Below, piece after piece: positions 1 to 10,886 of a stretch of 64,000 bases of DNA. The notes under the pieces were generated by a model. That model did no database searches, was not told where the DNA came from, and was given only the letters and a program-made list of their open reading frames with translations. A program made the position numbers and the translations under genes. Origin of the DNA: Paramacrobiotus metropolitanus (taxonomy: Eukaryota; Tardigrada; Eutardigrada; Parachela; Macrobiotidae); the NCBI RefSeq assembly GCF_019649055.1, contig NW_026570313.1, positions 186,001-250,000 of the forward strand, read 5' to 3'. Within the stretch, counting starts at the first letter, position 1. Each line of letters begins with the position of its first letter.

Positions 1-1225
1 TTCAGATTTATCAAGATTTTTACTAAAAATTGTTTTGAATTAGAAGAACTTGGCCAGTTTTTCTTTTATGGTATTTTTGGTTTTATTTATCAAGATTTTT
101 CACAATTTAAAAACAAACAAAATTCAGTAAAGAATTTGACCTTCGTAAATTTATCCGAATTTTTGTTTGTATATTTATCCAGAGTTTCAGTTTAAATGAA
201 CCATGACTGCATAGATAAACCAAAAATTGCCAAAAAATTATATAATTACAATAACTTATACAAACCGGCATTACATAATTTAAATTAGGGGAAAATTTTT
301 ATTATTCACGGTGTAATTGCAACATTGCATGTACAGCTGCACAATACGCAATCAAATTTCTTACGAAGACGTCGGACGCGACATTTGACACAGTGCTATA
401 AGGAAATTGTTCGAAGCGGTCAAGCCTGCAATTTTAATGATCAGCGCGTTGTTGATTACTCCACAGTGGTGTGGCCAATAATCCACGGGTCCGCATGTAA
501 AGTGCACATTCAGCACTGAGCGCGAGCGTCAAGGCGCGCTGTTATTGCGCCGCAATCACTGGTCATTACACGTGTTTTTATTAAAACGCCCAAATATAAA
601 AAGCTGACATTCTCCAACCGGTGCACTTGAAATTATACACCGCGGACGGATTTATTTCGTCGTTTATTCAATGAACTTTTGATAAAAAAATTAAGGGGAA
701 TTTTTTCCAACGAATTTACAAGCGTCACCTGAAGGGTTCATCAAGAGCGACGAAAAAGGATTTTTCTTTTTTTTTCCAACACTTCCGAAATATTAAATTC
801 ATAAACAAAATTAATTGATAGACTAATTAAACAAATTATTTACTAAAAGAATTTCCTACTAATAAATAAGAGGTATTTTTATTTTAAAACGAAGTTATTG
901 CTTAATCAAAATTAAAATAAAGCGGAATGACCAAAAATAAAGAAATTAAAATGAGAAATTGTATAGAATGAAAATTATTAAATTAAGGCATTTTCTCCCC
1001 AAAAATACAGGGAAAAAATATGAAATGGTACAAGGCTCATATATTTAAAAATAGAAATTAGATATAAAAAAATTAGAAATAAAATACTTGTCAAAAGTAA
1101 AATAATTATTGGTCTTTTAAGAAATAAAGGTAATTTTTCAATAATTATTTTGATTTATTAAAACGACTTTTCTATAAGAAATTATTGAAAAAATAACCAA
1201 ACAACTCATTTTCCCAACTGAACAG
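1..1225. other. AT-rich non-coding DNA upstream of, or within, the LZTS-like gene
   Basis: This stretch is strongly AT-rich and I see no credible exon in it. The first coding exon of the next gene opens at a splice acceptor (CAG at 1223-1225), so this DNA is either an intron or 5' flank of that gene. A 64-codon open frame at 325-519 has no recognisable content. Confidence 0.6.
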
Positions 1226-4200
1226 AACCCGGCGGTCGTGCGCCCCTCAGCCTTCAAGCCCTTCGTCCGCCCGGACCCCGCCGCCACCCCCGCACCCCCG
1301 CCACCCCCCTCAGCCCGCCCCCGGCCAAACCCAGCGCCCCGGTGCGGCGCAGCACGCCCCGCAACCACGTCGGCAAATCCCTCTCGGACCCCTGCGGCCA
1401 GGCGACCCCCCTGGGGGGTTCGGCGCGCGGCCCGTCCTACCGGAAGCTGTCGGCGACGCACCGCTACACGCCCACCACGGCGCAGTCGCTGTACTATCCC
1501 AGCAGCAGCGACCAGTCGTCGGGCGGCAGTTACGGGTACGGAAGCGGCGGATGCTCCGACCAGAGCGTGGACAGCTGGTCCATGTACGGCGGGATGCACG
1601 GCGGGCATAAGGTCTACCGCGCCCGGATGATCCGTACCGAGTAAGTTAGAAAATAACATTGGAAAAATTCAATAAAAAAATGCAAAAATTCAATTTTTAC
1701 CGGCTGTATTTTTTTTATTGAATTTTTCGTTTTATTTTCTGAGTTCTACCAGTTTCCTTAATTAATTTTATTTTTGTTTGTTTTTACCGCTTTTGAAGTT
1801 TTTGAAAGTTTTTTCCAATTTTTACCGGTTTCTTGATTTTGTTTTTATTTGTTTGTGCCGGTCATATTTTTTATTGAATTATTGTATTTTATTTTCTAAT
1901 TTTTGCCGGTTTTCTCAATTTTGTTTTACCGGCCGATTTTTTAATTTGTTTTCTGTTTTTTTCCGGTTTGTTTTGAAGGTTTACCATTTGTTTTTAGTGA
2001 GGACGAAGTGTCCCTGTCGGATGACCCCTACCACGTGACCTCGACACCCAGTCCGAGTGATTCCGGGATCGCGGTGAACTACGAGAGTCTGCTGCGCGAG
2101 AAGGACAACGAGATCGCCGCGCTCCGCCGCACCATGGAGCTCAACGAGGGTGTCATCTTCAAAGTGCACGAGGAGAAAGAGGTAAACGCGGCGTGTCCGG
2201 TGCCGGTAATGTAACTCTAAGAAACCTAAGAAGCCCAAGAAAACTAAATAACCGGTCAGCTGCACTAAGAAAATCCAAGAAATCTTGAGAAACTCATTGA
2301 ATCTGAGAAGCCTTACCAACATAAATCGCCCAAAAAATCTAAGAAAATCTAAAAAACATAAGGAAATTGGGGGATAAAACGGCTAGCAAGTAGCAACACT
2401 GCAAATTAGAAGAACATATTAAGTTAACAACCGGTCGGCCGTACTCAGAAATCTAAAAAACCTAAGAAATCTGAAAAATCTATGAAACCCAAGAAGCCTA
2501 TGAAATTTAAGAGAAAAAAATAAGAATCCGGTTAGTAACGCTGATAAACCCAGAAAAACCGAGAACCTTGAAAAGCCTAAAATGCCGGTCAGCCATAATA
2601 AGAAATCTAAGAAACTTTAGAAATCTGATAAACCCAAGAAACCTAAGAAATCTAAGAAACCCAAGAAACCCAAGAAATCTAAGAAACCCAAGAAATCTGA
2701 GAAATCTAAGAAAATATACCAGTAACCGGCTTCTTGCAGGCGGCCTGGCGGAAACAGTTAGACAGCCTGCGCACCTCCCACGACACGCAGCTGCGCAGTG
2801 TCTCCTCCGAGCACGAGGCCAAAGTGGAGGAGGTCCTGCAGGCCAACGACGCGCTCCGCCAACACAACGTTCAGTTGCAGCAGCAGCTGCAGACGGCGCT
2901 GGAGGGCCGCGGCGCCCTGGAGGTCACCCGCGAGGACCTGGAGGCGCGGCTGAGTGAGGCGCAGGCGCGGTTGGACGAGGCCAGCTGGTTGGTGTGCGAG
3001 AAGGCCGGCCAGATCGCGCTGCTGAAGAAGCAGCGGCCCGCGGCGGCGGACCAGGCGCTGAGCCAGCAGGTGCTGCAGCTGCAGGGCCGGTTGGAGCAGG
3101 CGCAGAAGGAGGCGCTGCAGCGCAACGCGGAGCTGAAGGATCTCCGGCAGACGCTCAACTTCCTCTCCCAGCAACTGTACCAGGTATGTGCGAACAACAC
3201 AGCGGCATTCAACGATGTTGGGTTGCTAATAATAAAAATTAAAAATAATAGAATTGGCGATTTCCGGTGTTTTATGCCTACTTACATTTCTTTTTCGCAA
3301 AATGTCAAAGAACCTTGGCAAAAATTAATCCAATTTTATGGTTATTGAAGCCACCTGATTTAGTGGTTTTATAATCTCCGCGAAAAGTTTTTCTCACAGT
3401 CGCAGCCGATGGGAAAATTTTCTTCGTTCGCTTTGTATGTTTTGTTTTAGAGAAAATCTCGTATTTTTAGAATCACAGAGTTAGTGTGACGTATGACTCA
3501 TGTTATGATCAATAATAATATTATATTTAATATTAATTATAACATGCTTCATACGTCACAAGATAGTTACAGATTTACAGTACCTACGCGATCCAAAAAC
3601 TAAATTATAATTTTAAAAAATCCAAATACATGTATTTTAAGCCCCGAGTAGTGTGAATTACAATACTTAATCAGCATCAAAACTATTTTCCGCAGTAAAT
3701 AACAGGCGAGCTGAAGAACTGCATCAAGCGACCGAAAAGGATTTAAAAGTTAAACTAAAATAATTGCCCTTATATATATTTCGGCGATCGAATACCTGCT
3801 CCATTATTTAATATAACATGGAAAAAATAATTTCTCATAAACAAAACTAGGAAAATAAATGAATGAAAAATTTCCGCAGTAATTAACAGAAATTCTCTAT
3901 AAAATGCAGGTACAGCAGAAGCTAGACTTGGCCAGCGGCGAACTGGAGGCCAAACAGGAGAAACGCGGCAGCCTCTCCGAGCCGCCGGAAGTCGACACTC
4001 TCCGCCGCGAACTGGCCGCATTGCGTCTCCAATACAGCGCCGAATCGCGGCGCATGGAAGACGAGCGACAGACGTGGGCGGTGGAGAAGGAGAAGGTGCT
4101 GTCGTACCAGCGCCAACTGCAGCTGACCTACCTGGACATCTACAAGCAGAAATGCCGGCTGGAATCCCAGCTGGACGACATGGGCAGCACGCTGCGCATC

Positions 4201-4251
4201 AACGAGTTGATCGAGCTGCCCAGCGAGGCCTCCCGCGAATCCGACTGCTGA
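1226..4251 (+). CDS. LZTS: LZTS/Fez1-family coiled-coil protein, 5' end missing
   Basis: Exons are 1226-1640, 1998-2181, 2740-3183 and 3910-4251 (TGA); phases agree at all joins (1386 nt counting the one base from a preceding exon). The first exon is Pro/Ser/Arg-rich with no in-frame ATG before codon 1582 and is preceded by an in-frame stop and a CAG acceptor, so the initiating exon lies upstream and was not found. Exon 2 holds the segment YESLLREKDNEIAALRRTME, and exon 4 ends in EKEKVLSYQRQLQLTYLDIY, both typical of the Fez1 domain of leucine zipper putative tumor suppressor proteins. Exon 3 is nearly all heptad coiled coil rich in Gln, Glu and Leu. Family members are cytoplasmic scaffold proteins linked to microtubules, beta-catenin and postsynaptic structures; that role is inferred from family membership only. 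Another coiled-coil scaffold is the main alternative. Confidence 0.75.
1641..1997 (+). repeat. Intron 1 of the LZTS-like gene: diverged T-rich tandem units
   Basis: The intron consists of diverged copies of a unit of roughly 90 bp, each with a TTTTACCGG-like core followed by TTTTATTGAATTTT-like sequence (near 1695, 1825, 1855, 1905 and 1925). The donor is GTAAGT at 1641 and the acceptor TTTTTAG ends at 1997. Confidence 0.5.
2182..2739 (+). repeat. Intron 2 of the LZTS-like gene: AAGAAATCTAAGAAACC repeat array
   Basis: Almost the whole intron is a degenerate 8-10 bp repeat of the form AAGAAAYCYAAG, clearest at 2620-2720. It is punctuated about every 150 bp by CCGGTCAGC-like blocks (near 2251, 2432, 2528 and 2583). 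The reverse complement of the same unit (TTTCTTAGGTTTCTTAG) recurs in introns near 53130, 60820-61120 and in spacer DNA at 63700. Confidence 0.7.
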
Positions 4252-5151
4252 CCGTTAGATTTTGATTCCGGATTGTAATAACCGTTCTCCTGTTCTTCAC
4301 AAAGAGTCTGTAGGCTTTTATTTTGTCCGTTGTCGGTATTTTTTTCGTAGGTTGTTGCTGGTTTAGAAAATGGGTTTTTGTAAATTGTATCGGTTGATTT
4401 TGCCCTTTATTGTACAGAATATGATATTAAAATGTTGAAAATTTGAAATTTGTGATTTTGTGGTTTTGACGCAAAATGTCTGAAAGTATCTATGACAAAG
4501 GTCACCAGTCTCCCCACACGCAATTAAACATCCTCGTGCCGAACATAACCGACAGATGGCACCAGTAAAAAATGGCAAAATAAAGTAAACAGCCAAGAAA
4601 TAAACTAGTAAAAAATGTGCCAGATAACAGGAAGCAAATTAACAGAATATAAAAAGAAATCCCATTAACAAAAAATTCCAGGAAAAAATTAAGCAAATAC
4701 AAAAAAAGTGTACACAATTATATATACTGAATACGTACTTATAAAAACAAGAAATATTCAGGAAACAGCGGAAAATTAAAATGAAAGAAAGAAGGTAGAC
4801 GGAAAATAAACCTTACCATAAGGAAACCAGAAATTTCGATGGTATTCGCTTCCGAAACGCTTTTATTGCAAAACGATGAAAAACGATGGCATGCAGTTTT
4901 TCCGCTAATGATAAATGATACTCACTCGTACACACACACAAATAAATGTTTTGCAACTGTACAACTAGCAATATATTGGTAACTGTCAAGAAGTTTATTC
5001 CACTTTTTTATGTGCTGTTGCACAAAACTTAAATAAGCACAGTATGTATATAAGAAAAATAAGTAGTGCAGAGAAACGCAATGCGGAACACATAGAAATA
5101 ACGTCACAAGTAATATATCATGGAGAAACAGCGAATTAAGAAGCAAGCCGT
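4252..5151. other. Convergent spacer between LZTS-like and hemerythrin-like genes
   Basis: AT-rich DNA without a credible exon. Both flanking genes end here, so it should hold their 3' UTRs. A minus-strand AATAAA (TTTATT at 4994-4999) lies about 155 bases past the hemerythrin-like stop and could be its poly(A) signal. Confidence 0.5.
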
Positions 5152-6470
5152 TTAATGCAGATCCTGCGCTTCATCGGGGAAGGAGCGGAAGAGATCGCGC
5201 ATCTTGTCGATAGGCAGCGCCAGGAAGCCGGTGAGGCTCTGGAACGCTCCCTTATCGGGGGCGTCGGGATGCGGGCGTGTCGGCACCATCTTGCGGGTTT
5301 TCTCGTACTTCTTCCCGGCTTCCAGCAGTTCATCCCCGGAGAGGCCTTTGCGGATGACCTATCAAATCACATTATAAAAGCAACGCTACAATGGGGATTA
5401 AAATCAGGAAATCGGCCAGCTGGTCCGCGGTTTAAAATTGATAATAAAATCACACACCAATTAACGAATACGCAGGAAACGCGGGAATTTGTTTTAATTC
5501 CGGCTACCTTTAAATTAATTTGATTTTCAGGCATATTTTGAATTTTATTCGTGTAGATAAGTTTCATGAACGATTTTCAGGTCAGAAATTTGTTTTCGAA
5601 AAACTTCACTAAGCAGGAGCAAATTTTCCCACGGACAGCAATCGTGGGAAAAAAATTTCGCTGAGATAAATAAAACATTCTGGTGATCTGTGGATTACAT
5701 TTTCCAAAATTTCTTAATGTTTCTATTCAGATACAATATTTTAGGACTATAAAAGCGGAAAACCGCCAGGCGGTCGGCAAATGAATAATTAAATCAACAA
5801 AAAATGTGCGCCACAGGAATATATTCAAATGCGCATAGCATCGCCAGCACCGGGTTCGAACAGAGAAGCGCTTGTCTGCGCAATATGCGTAAAAACGAAG
5901 CATCTGATTTTGAAAGCCTACACTTTCCATATATGATTGTAGGTCTTACGTCAAGATCGCCGTCCTGGCTTTCCTCCATGGCGATATGCTGCAGGAGCTC
6001 CTCCATCATCCGGTCGATCTGGGGGCGGGTCTCCGGCGTGACCTTTTTCCCGTCCAGCTGGCTGAGGGCCTCCTTGGTCTTCTGGTGGTCCTTCCGGGAT
6101 TCGTCGGCCAGCGCTTTGGCTTGTCCGCCTAATTTGTCGAGAAGCGGGTACACCTCCAGCTCCTCGGCAGCGGCATGCTTGGCGATACTCCAGATCAACT
6201 GGTTCAGCCATTTATCCGCGTCCTCGCCCTGTGTGGCCTGCACGCGCTCGTACGCGTGCTTAATTTCCTGTCATAGCCGAATTTACTAACATTTAATTAC
6301 TATAATAAAACTAATAAAATAAAAAATAAAAAATAAACAAAAAATAAATAAAAAAATAAACAAAAAAATAATATAAAGTAAATAAAATTTACTACGGACA
6401 ACAAAACAAGAAAGTTCAGTGCAATACTTACCGAGTGATCGTCCAGAACACGCTGAATAACGTCAACCAT
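5152..6470 (-). CDS. Hemerythrin HHE cation-binding domain protein
   Basis: Three phase-0 exons on the minus strand, 6432-6470, 5950-6267 and 5152-5358, encode 187 residues. The first exon holds only MVDVIQRVLDDHS. The full HHE ligand pattern can be read: H12, H44xxxE48 (KHAAAEE), H74 (RKDHQ) and H107xxxE111 (LLQHIAMEE), which would bind a di-iron centre within a four-helix bundle. The C-terminal exon starts after the bundle and includes TRPHPDAPDK, a motif common in the bacterial and fungal HHE proteins of this type. No signal peptide is visible, so a cytosolic protein is expected. Family roles include oxygen, nitric oxide or iron sensing and storage; none is shown here. The short form resembles microbial HHE proteins more than annelid-type hemerythrin, so ancient transfer is possible, but the gene has normal introns and host-like composition. 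Confidence 0.85.
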
Positions 6471-7033
6471 GGCTAATGTTTATTATTCCAAATAAATTTC
6501 GTTGAAGTCGAAAACTCTGTAACGGCAGTTAAAGCAGATTAACGTATTACTGACTACTGCGACTTTTTTATGTACTGTTGCACGGTATACAGAGGTATGT
6601 TTTTGATGCCGGTACAGCGCTTCCGGGGTATACCTCTGCCCCTCCGAGCTCTTTCCGTTCAGGCGCGATCAACGGGGTTTTCCCACATAATCGCAGCGCT
6701 ACAATTTGTTCAAGTGAAGCAACGGCTGCGGTAAATCCGCACAAGAAATAATTAAACACCGTCACCGATGCCGGTAAATGTGCGCTACGTGAGTATCCAG
6801 CTGCGAGCGATGCACGGCTACAAAACAAGGTATTTTACGTAAATACGTATACGGTACAGTGCATCATGTAACCGCCATTGGGTAGTTGAGTTGGCGGCCT
6901 GAAAATGACCATCAGTTAGTAAAGTTACGAAACTTTACTAAGAAAGAGACTTTAAGAAACTTTAAGAAACTTTCAGTTGGTTAAGAAACTTTCTGTTGAG
7001 AAATTTACGGTTTCACGGATTTAAGGATTTGGC
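6471..7033. other. Spacer upstream of the hemerythrin-like gene
   Basis: 5' flank of the minus-strand gene. Around 6930-7010 there is a short array of AAGAAACTTT units. No exon is supported. Confidence 0.5.
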
Positions 7034-7575
7034 CCGGTACATAGCACTAAATTCGTGTATATCTATGGTGGATCTACGGGAACTTTCGCTGTCGCGCACG
7101 CCCAAACACTTTTTTGCATTGCTTTATGGTATTTTGTAGCCGAAAGAATTGTATACGTAGTTGTGAAATCTGTTTGAGCGCGCAACATCCGGCTGCAGAG
7201 TTATGAGGGTACTTAACAAAATTCAAAAAAGTTTAAATGCATTTAGGTGTACCAAAAGTCTCATTATGGACCTATTTCCCGTTCAAATTTTGCACGTAAA
7301 CGCACATACCCATGAAGATCGTTTTATCACCGATCCACTGCTCTAGCATGTTTTTCAAATTTTGAAATGAATTTCAAAATTTTAAAATTCATTTTGAAAA
7401 TTCGAAAAAAATCGTAGAAGTCTGAATCCGTGTTAAAACAATCTTGATGGTTATGTGCATTTACGTGCAAAATTCGAAAGGGATCGGTCCAACACCGCAA
7501 AAAAGCGCTGTAAAATGCGCTGCCGCGCATGTAAACGTGCTTGCTACCATGTACAGGTCACTTCCGGTACATGGT
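7034..7575. repeat. Foldback (inverted-repeat) element, copy A
   Basis: The left arm 7279-7316 is the inverse of 7443-7480 with few mismatches, around an AT-rich near-palindromic centre at about 7380. The outer ends both carry GTACATRG-type sequence (CCGGTACATAG at 7034, and the inverse of CCATGTACCGG near 7565). The left half also aligns in direct orientation with 8507-8900 (shared blocks such as ATTCGTGTATATCT and GCGCGCAACATC). It is non-coding. Confidence 0.7.
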
Positions 7576-8314
7576 ATTTACCTACAGTATAAACAGTTGC
7601 CTACCGATGGCGGCTACAGAGGCTTTACGATAAAAACACTCATGAAACTTTTGTATTCTGTGCCAATCGACTCACCATGCATCGATCGATAACCCGTCTT
7701 GTGGCTGCTATATCTCACTCGTCTTCGACCCGAACGACGGCGCAAGCTACACTGTCTACGCATATCGGCTCGTCATAGTTTCTTGGAATTTTTCTGTTGT
7801 TATTGGTTGTCTCTCCTGAAAACATATAGATCAAAGCGCCCACACCAGCTCAGACGTGTGCATTCCGGTTTCCCCAGGCCAAGCACACTACGATACGGCT
7901 ATTCTTACTTCCTTCTCAGCCGTTGTATGCTGCAGAGGGAAAAGAGTTTTCATATCGTGCTGCTCCATGTTACGCGGAGCAAATAATGTTTCGGGATGCG
8001 TTTGACGGATCGTGCAACGCTGACCGACCGTTGTGATCAGGATGACGAGACGTCCACTGGAGACAGACGGAGCCGTGGAGACGGTTACATGCTGGAAGAA
8101 ACGGGAAAGCACTGGTTCGACTTATTATTTTTACTGGCAAGGACTTGTACCCCATAGCTTCTCCCGTATATTGCAGTGATCCGTTTTGCACCCGCGTCGG
8201 TCATCCAGAGGGTGCCCTGCGGCGCGGTGGCGGCGGGGGAAGATAGCCTCGGTACGCCGCTTCCTGGCTGGCTCGCGTGACCGTTTCCCTGCATAAAACC
8301 GAGAATTTTTGCAG
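7576..8314. other. Spacer or 5' part of the nuclear receptor gene
   Basis: No nuclear-receptor zinc-finger pattern can be read on either strand here. One candidate extra exon is 8177-8251 (+), after TTGCAG and before GGTACG; its phase would fit the exon at 8315, but its protein (ending in AVAAGEDSL) is not diagnostic. Confidence 0.4.
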
Positions 8315-10886
8315 GCGATGCTGCATCTGCAGCCGCCGCCTCCTGGCACACCGCCCCCACCGGTAGGTGGCAGTCTCAGTGCGACAGCGGCTACAGCAGC
8401 AGCCGTCCCTCCTTCTCCCCGCCCGGGGAGGACGATGCCGCGGTTGTGGCTCACCCCACGGCCAGTCCAGTGCAGATGTCCTCAGGTACGGATTAAGGGA
8501 AGTATTCCAGTACATGGTCCCACATTCGTGTATATCTGCGCGAAAACTTTCACCTTCGCGCACTCCCAGTTAAACACCTTTTTGATTTGTTCTAATGACA
8601 TTCTGTAGCCAGATGATGTGTATACATTGGCGTGAAAACCGTTTGTGCGCGCAACATCGGGTTCGAGAATTATGGCTATCAGAAAATTCCAAAAGGTTTA
8701 AATGTAGTCGGATGTACCAAAAGTCTTGTTATGGGTGTCCTTTAAATTTTGCATATGCAACACATCTATATATGATGACCGGTTTACACCGAACCACGCT
8801 TCGGGCACTTTTTGAAATTTCAAAATAAAATTTAAAACTTTAAAAATTCATTTTAAAATTGTAAAAAAATGGTGCAAGTCTGGTTTGGTGTAGAAACGAT
8901 GTCCATTGTTACGCGCATTTCTTATAGCCATAACTCCCGAACCGAATATTGCGCACACAGACGGTTTTCCCGCCAAATAAATAAATTATAAATATTTTCA
9001 TATTGATACAAGAGTATCAATATGAAAAAGCGGAGAAGACCTGGATATATTGTGTTTGTGTTTGGAGATTCTTTGGAAAGCAAAATTTTTCGTACAACGT
9101 ACATGTACAAGCTTGTCCGGTAATTTCCTACGTAAAGGTACAGCTAGCGCGAAGTTTGCGCATATAACGATGGCCACTTCACTACGTTTATGAAAATCTG
9201 TAAATGCGCTCCGCAGTTAGATTGTCGCTTACTGCACCAATCATTTTCTAGCCACCTTCGCCAGGCAGTTTCTCATAAAATTATATGGCGTGTACGAGGC
9301 CACCACCCAGCCAAATGCAAGTTACGTGTTTGAAAAGTGTGGTGTGGCGCGCCGTAGTGTGAAGTTTGGCGTAACACGCAAATTTGTGTAAATCGCTGTA
9401 TGGATTCGTAAGAAATTACCGGACAAGCTTGTACACGAACTGATACCAAGTTCATGAACTGGTACAAGTACCGGCATCCTTTCTTTGCCAAGTTCAAGTG
9501 ATTCTCTGTTCATAAAAAACGTCGGGCTGTGTATGCAGATGCCGCCGGCGGCCGGTCGGCGTCCGCCCAGCCCAACGGCCGCTCCGTGGTCCCCGTGAAT
9601 ACCGTCCATCTGCCGCGCTTCCTCGGCCGCTACTGGGATCTGAGCACCGCCCGCGGTGCGGCGCTGCAGCAGACGGCCGCCGCAGTGCAGAAAGCCTACA
9701 TAACGGCCTTCGGCGACCAGTTACTCAAGTTCAATCGCTTCATGCTGGCGGCACTGCGGGACGGGGAAATACCGGTCAGTGCCACACCGACATCTTTGCA
9801 CTCTCCACCGACAAGTTTAATTTGTCCCTTAATTATCGGTTTGCAGCATCAGCCTCAAATGAGCATCGAGCAGGCTGTGGAGATGATGCAGAAGTCGGTG
9901 GCGGTGGATATCGACCGGCTGCGCCGTTTCACGGCCCTGCTGCCGGGATTTGCGGGGCTCAGTCGGGCCGATCAGACGGCGCTGCTGACCGAGAAGTACT
10001 GGCTCTGCGAACTGGTGCGCAAAAAAAGCGATTCTTGATAAAACGAAACGAGTACGTACAGTGCCAGCATTAGGTGCGTTTTTGCAGCTTTCGCACTGCA
10101 AGTTCATCCACAAGGGCGAAATCTACACGTACTTCGCCGCCAGCGGCGACCGTGACCTGCACTGCGGACTGTACTGGCTGGACATCCTGGGCGTGGATGC
10201 GGATTTTATGCGCTTCATCTACGGCTTTGCCGGCGCCTTTAACGATATCGGTCTGACCCAGACGGAGATCTATCTGCTCCTGGCGACCGGCATTTTCCAA
10301 CCAGGTACAACTGCAATTAAGGGAAGTGGCCTGGTACATGGTACCAAATTCGTGCACATGCACGAAAACTTTCACTTTCGCGCACTTCCAAACACTTTTT
10401 CGTGTTGGCGTGAATATTTTTTGTGCGCACAACATCTCCAAATACTGAGTTTCATACACAGTTTTCATTCACACCAATGTTTATAAATAATTTGCCTACA
10501 GAACATCTTACAAAATGGGGAAAGCGAAAATTCCCGTGCATGTACACGAATTGTAGTCTCTTCTACTGGGTCAATTATTTGTCCCCAGGGTCACAAATTC
10601 GATAATAACGGTATGATCACATGCCATGGTTGCTGTAGATGGGACGAGCGCGGCCGATAAGACTACCCTGTCTTTCCTGCACTCTCTGTACCTGGACGCC
10701 TTCTTCTACTCCCTCGGCACGCGCCTGCCGGTAGCCGAACGAGCGGTGGCCTACGAGAAAGTGGAGCGGACGATGCTGCAGTTCCCGCACATCTTCCGGG
10801 TGTCGGTGCTGTACGTCAACAGTATGAACCTCACTGGTGTACCTCTGCGACCGTCGTCCATTGAATTCCGCGAGTGCTTGGAGTGA
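8315..10886 (+). CDS. Nuclear receptor ligand-binding-domain protein
   Basis: Exons 8315-8485, 9539-9774, 9847-10014, 10088-10304 and 10639-10886 (TGA) join in agreeing phases; the 5' end is incomplete. The first exon encodes a low-complexity Ala/Ser/Pro hinge. The LBD signature is clear: LLPGFAGLSRADQTALLTEK (helix 3-5 region), then a beta-turn-like GEIYTYFAASGD, and helices running through FPHIFRVSVLYVNS. The family consists of ligand-regulated transcription factors acting in the nucleus. The last residues SSIEFRECLE could be a weak AF-2 helix. No DNA-binding domain exon was found upstream within the window, so the protein may be LBD-only, or its zinc fingers may be encoded further away and be missed. 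I cannot assign a subfamily; it looks divergent. Confidence 0.75.
8507..8980. repeat. Foldback element, copy B, in the nuclear receptor intron
   Basis: Left arm 8626-8676 (GAAAACCGTTTGTGCGCGCA core) is the inverse of 8921-8978. The left half matches copy A at 7034 onward in direct orientation. It lies wholly inside the intron 8486-9538. Confidence 0.7.
8995..9028. repeat. Perfect 15 bp hairpin
   Basis: TTTTCATATTGATAC at 8995-9009 is exactly inverted at 9014-9028, with a 4-base loop AAGA. It sits directly after foldback copy B, inside the same intron. Confidence 0.8.
9104..9435. mobile_element. 332 bp element with 27 bp terminal inverted repeats
   Basis: The 27 bases at 9104-9130 (core ACAAGCTTGTCCGGTAATTT) are repeated in inverted orientation at 9409-9435 with one mismatch. 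The interior is non-coding. This looks like a MITE inserted in the nuclear receptor intron; no clear target duplication was identified. Confidence 0.65.
10321..10556. repeat. Foldback element, copy C, in the last nuclear receptor intron
   Basis: Starts with CCTGGTACATGGTACC and has ATTCGTGCACATGCACGAAA, inverted at about 10525-10556 (CCCGTGCATGTACACGAATT). Its left part aligns with copies A and B (CGCGCACTTCC, TGTGCGCACAACATC). Confidence 0.65.

Noticed and set aside
1138-1659. 173-codon minus-strand frame opposite the first LZTS-like exon
   Set aside because: It is the antisense shadow of a GC-rich exon whose plus-strand frame joins correctly with three further exons.
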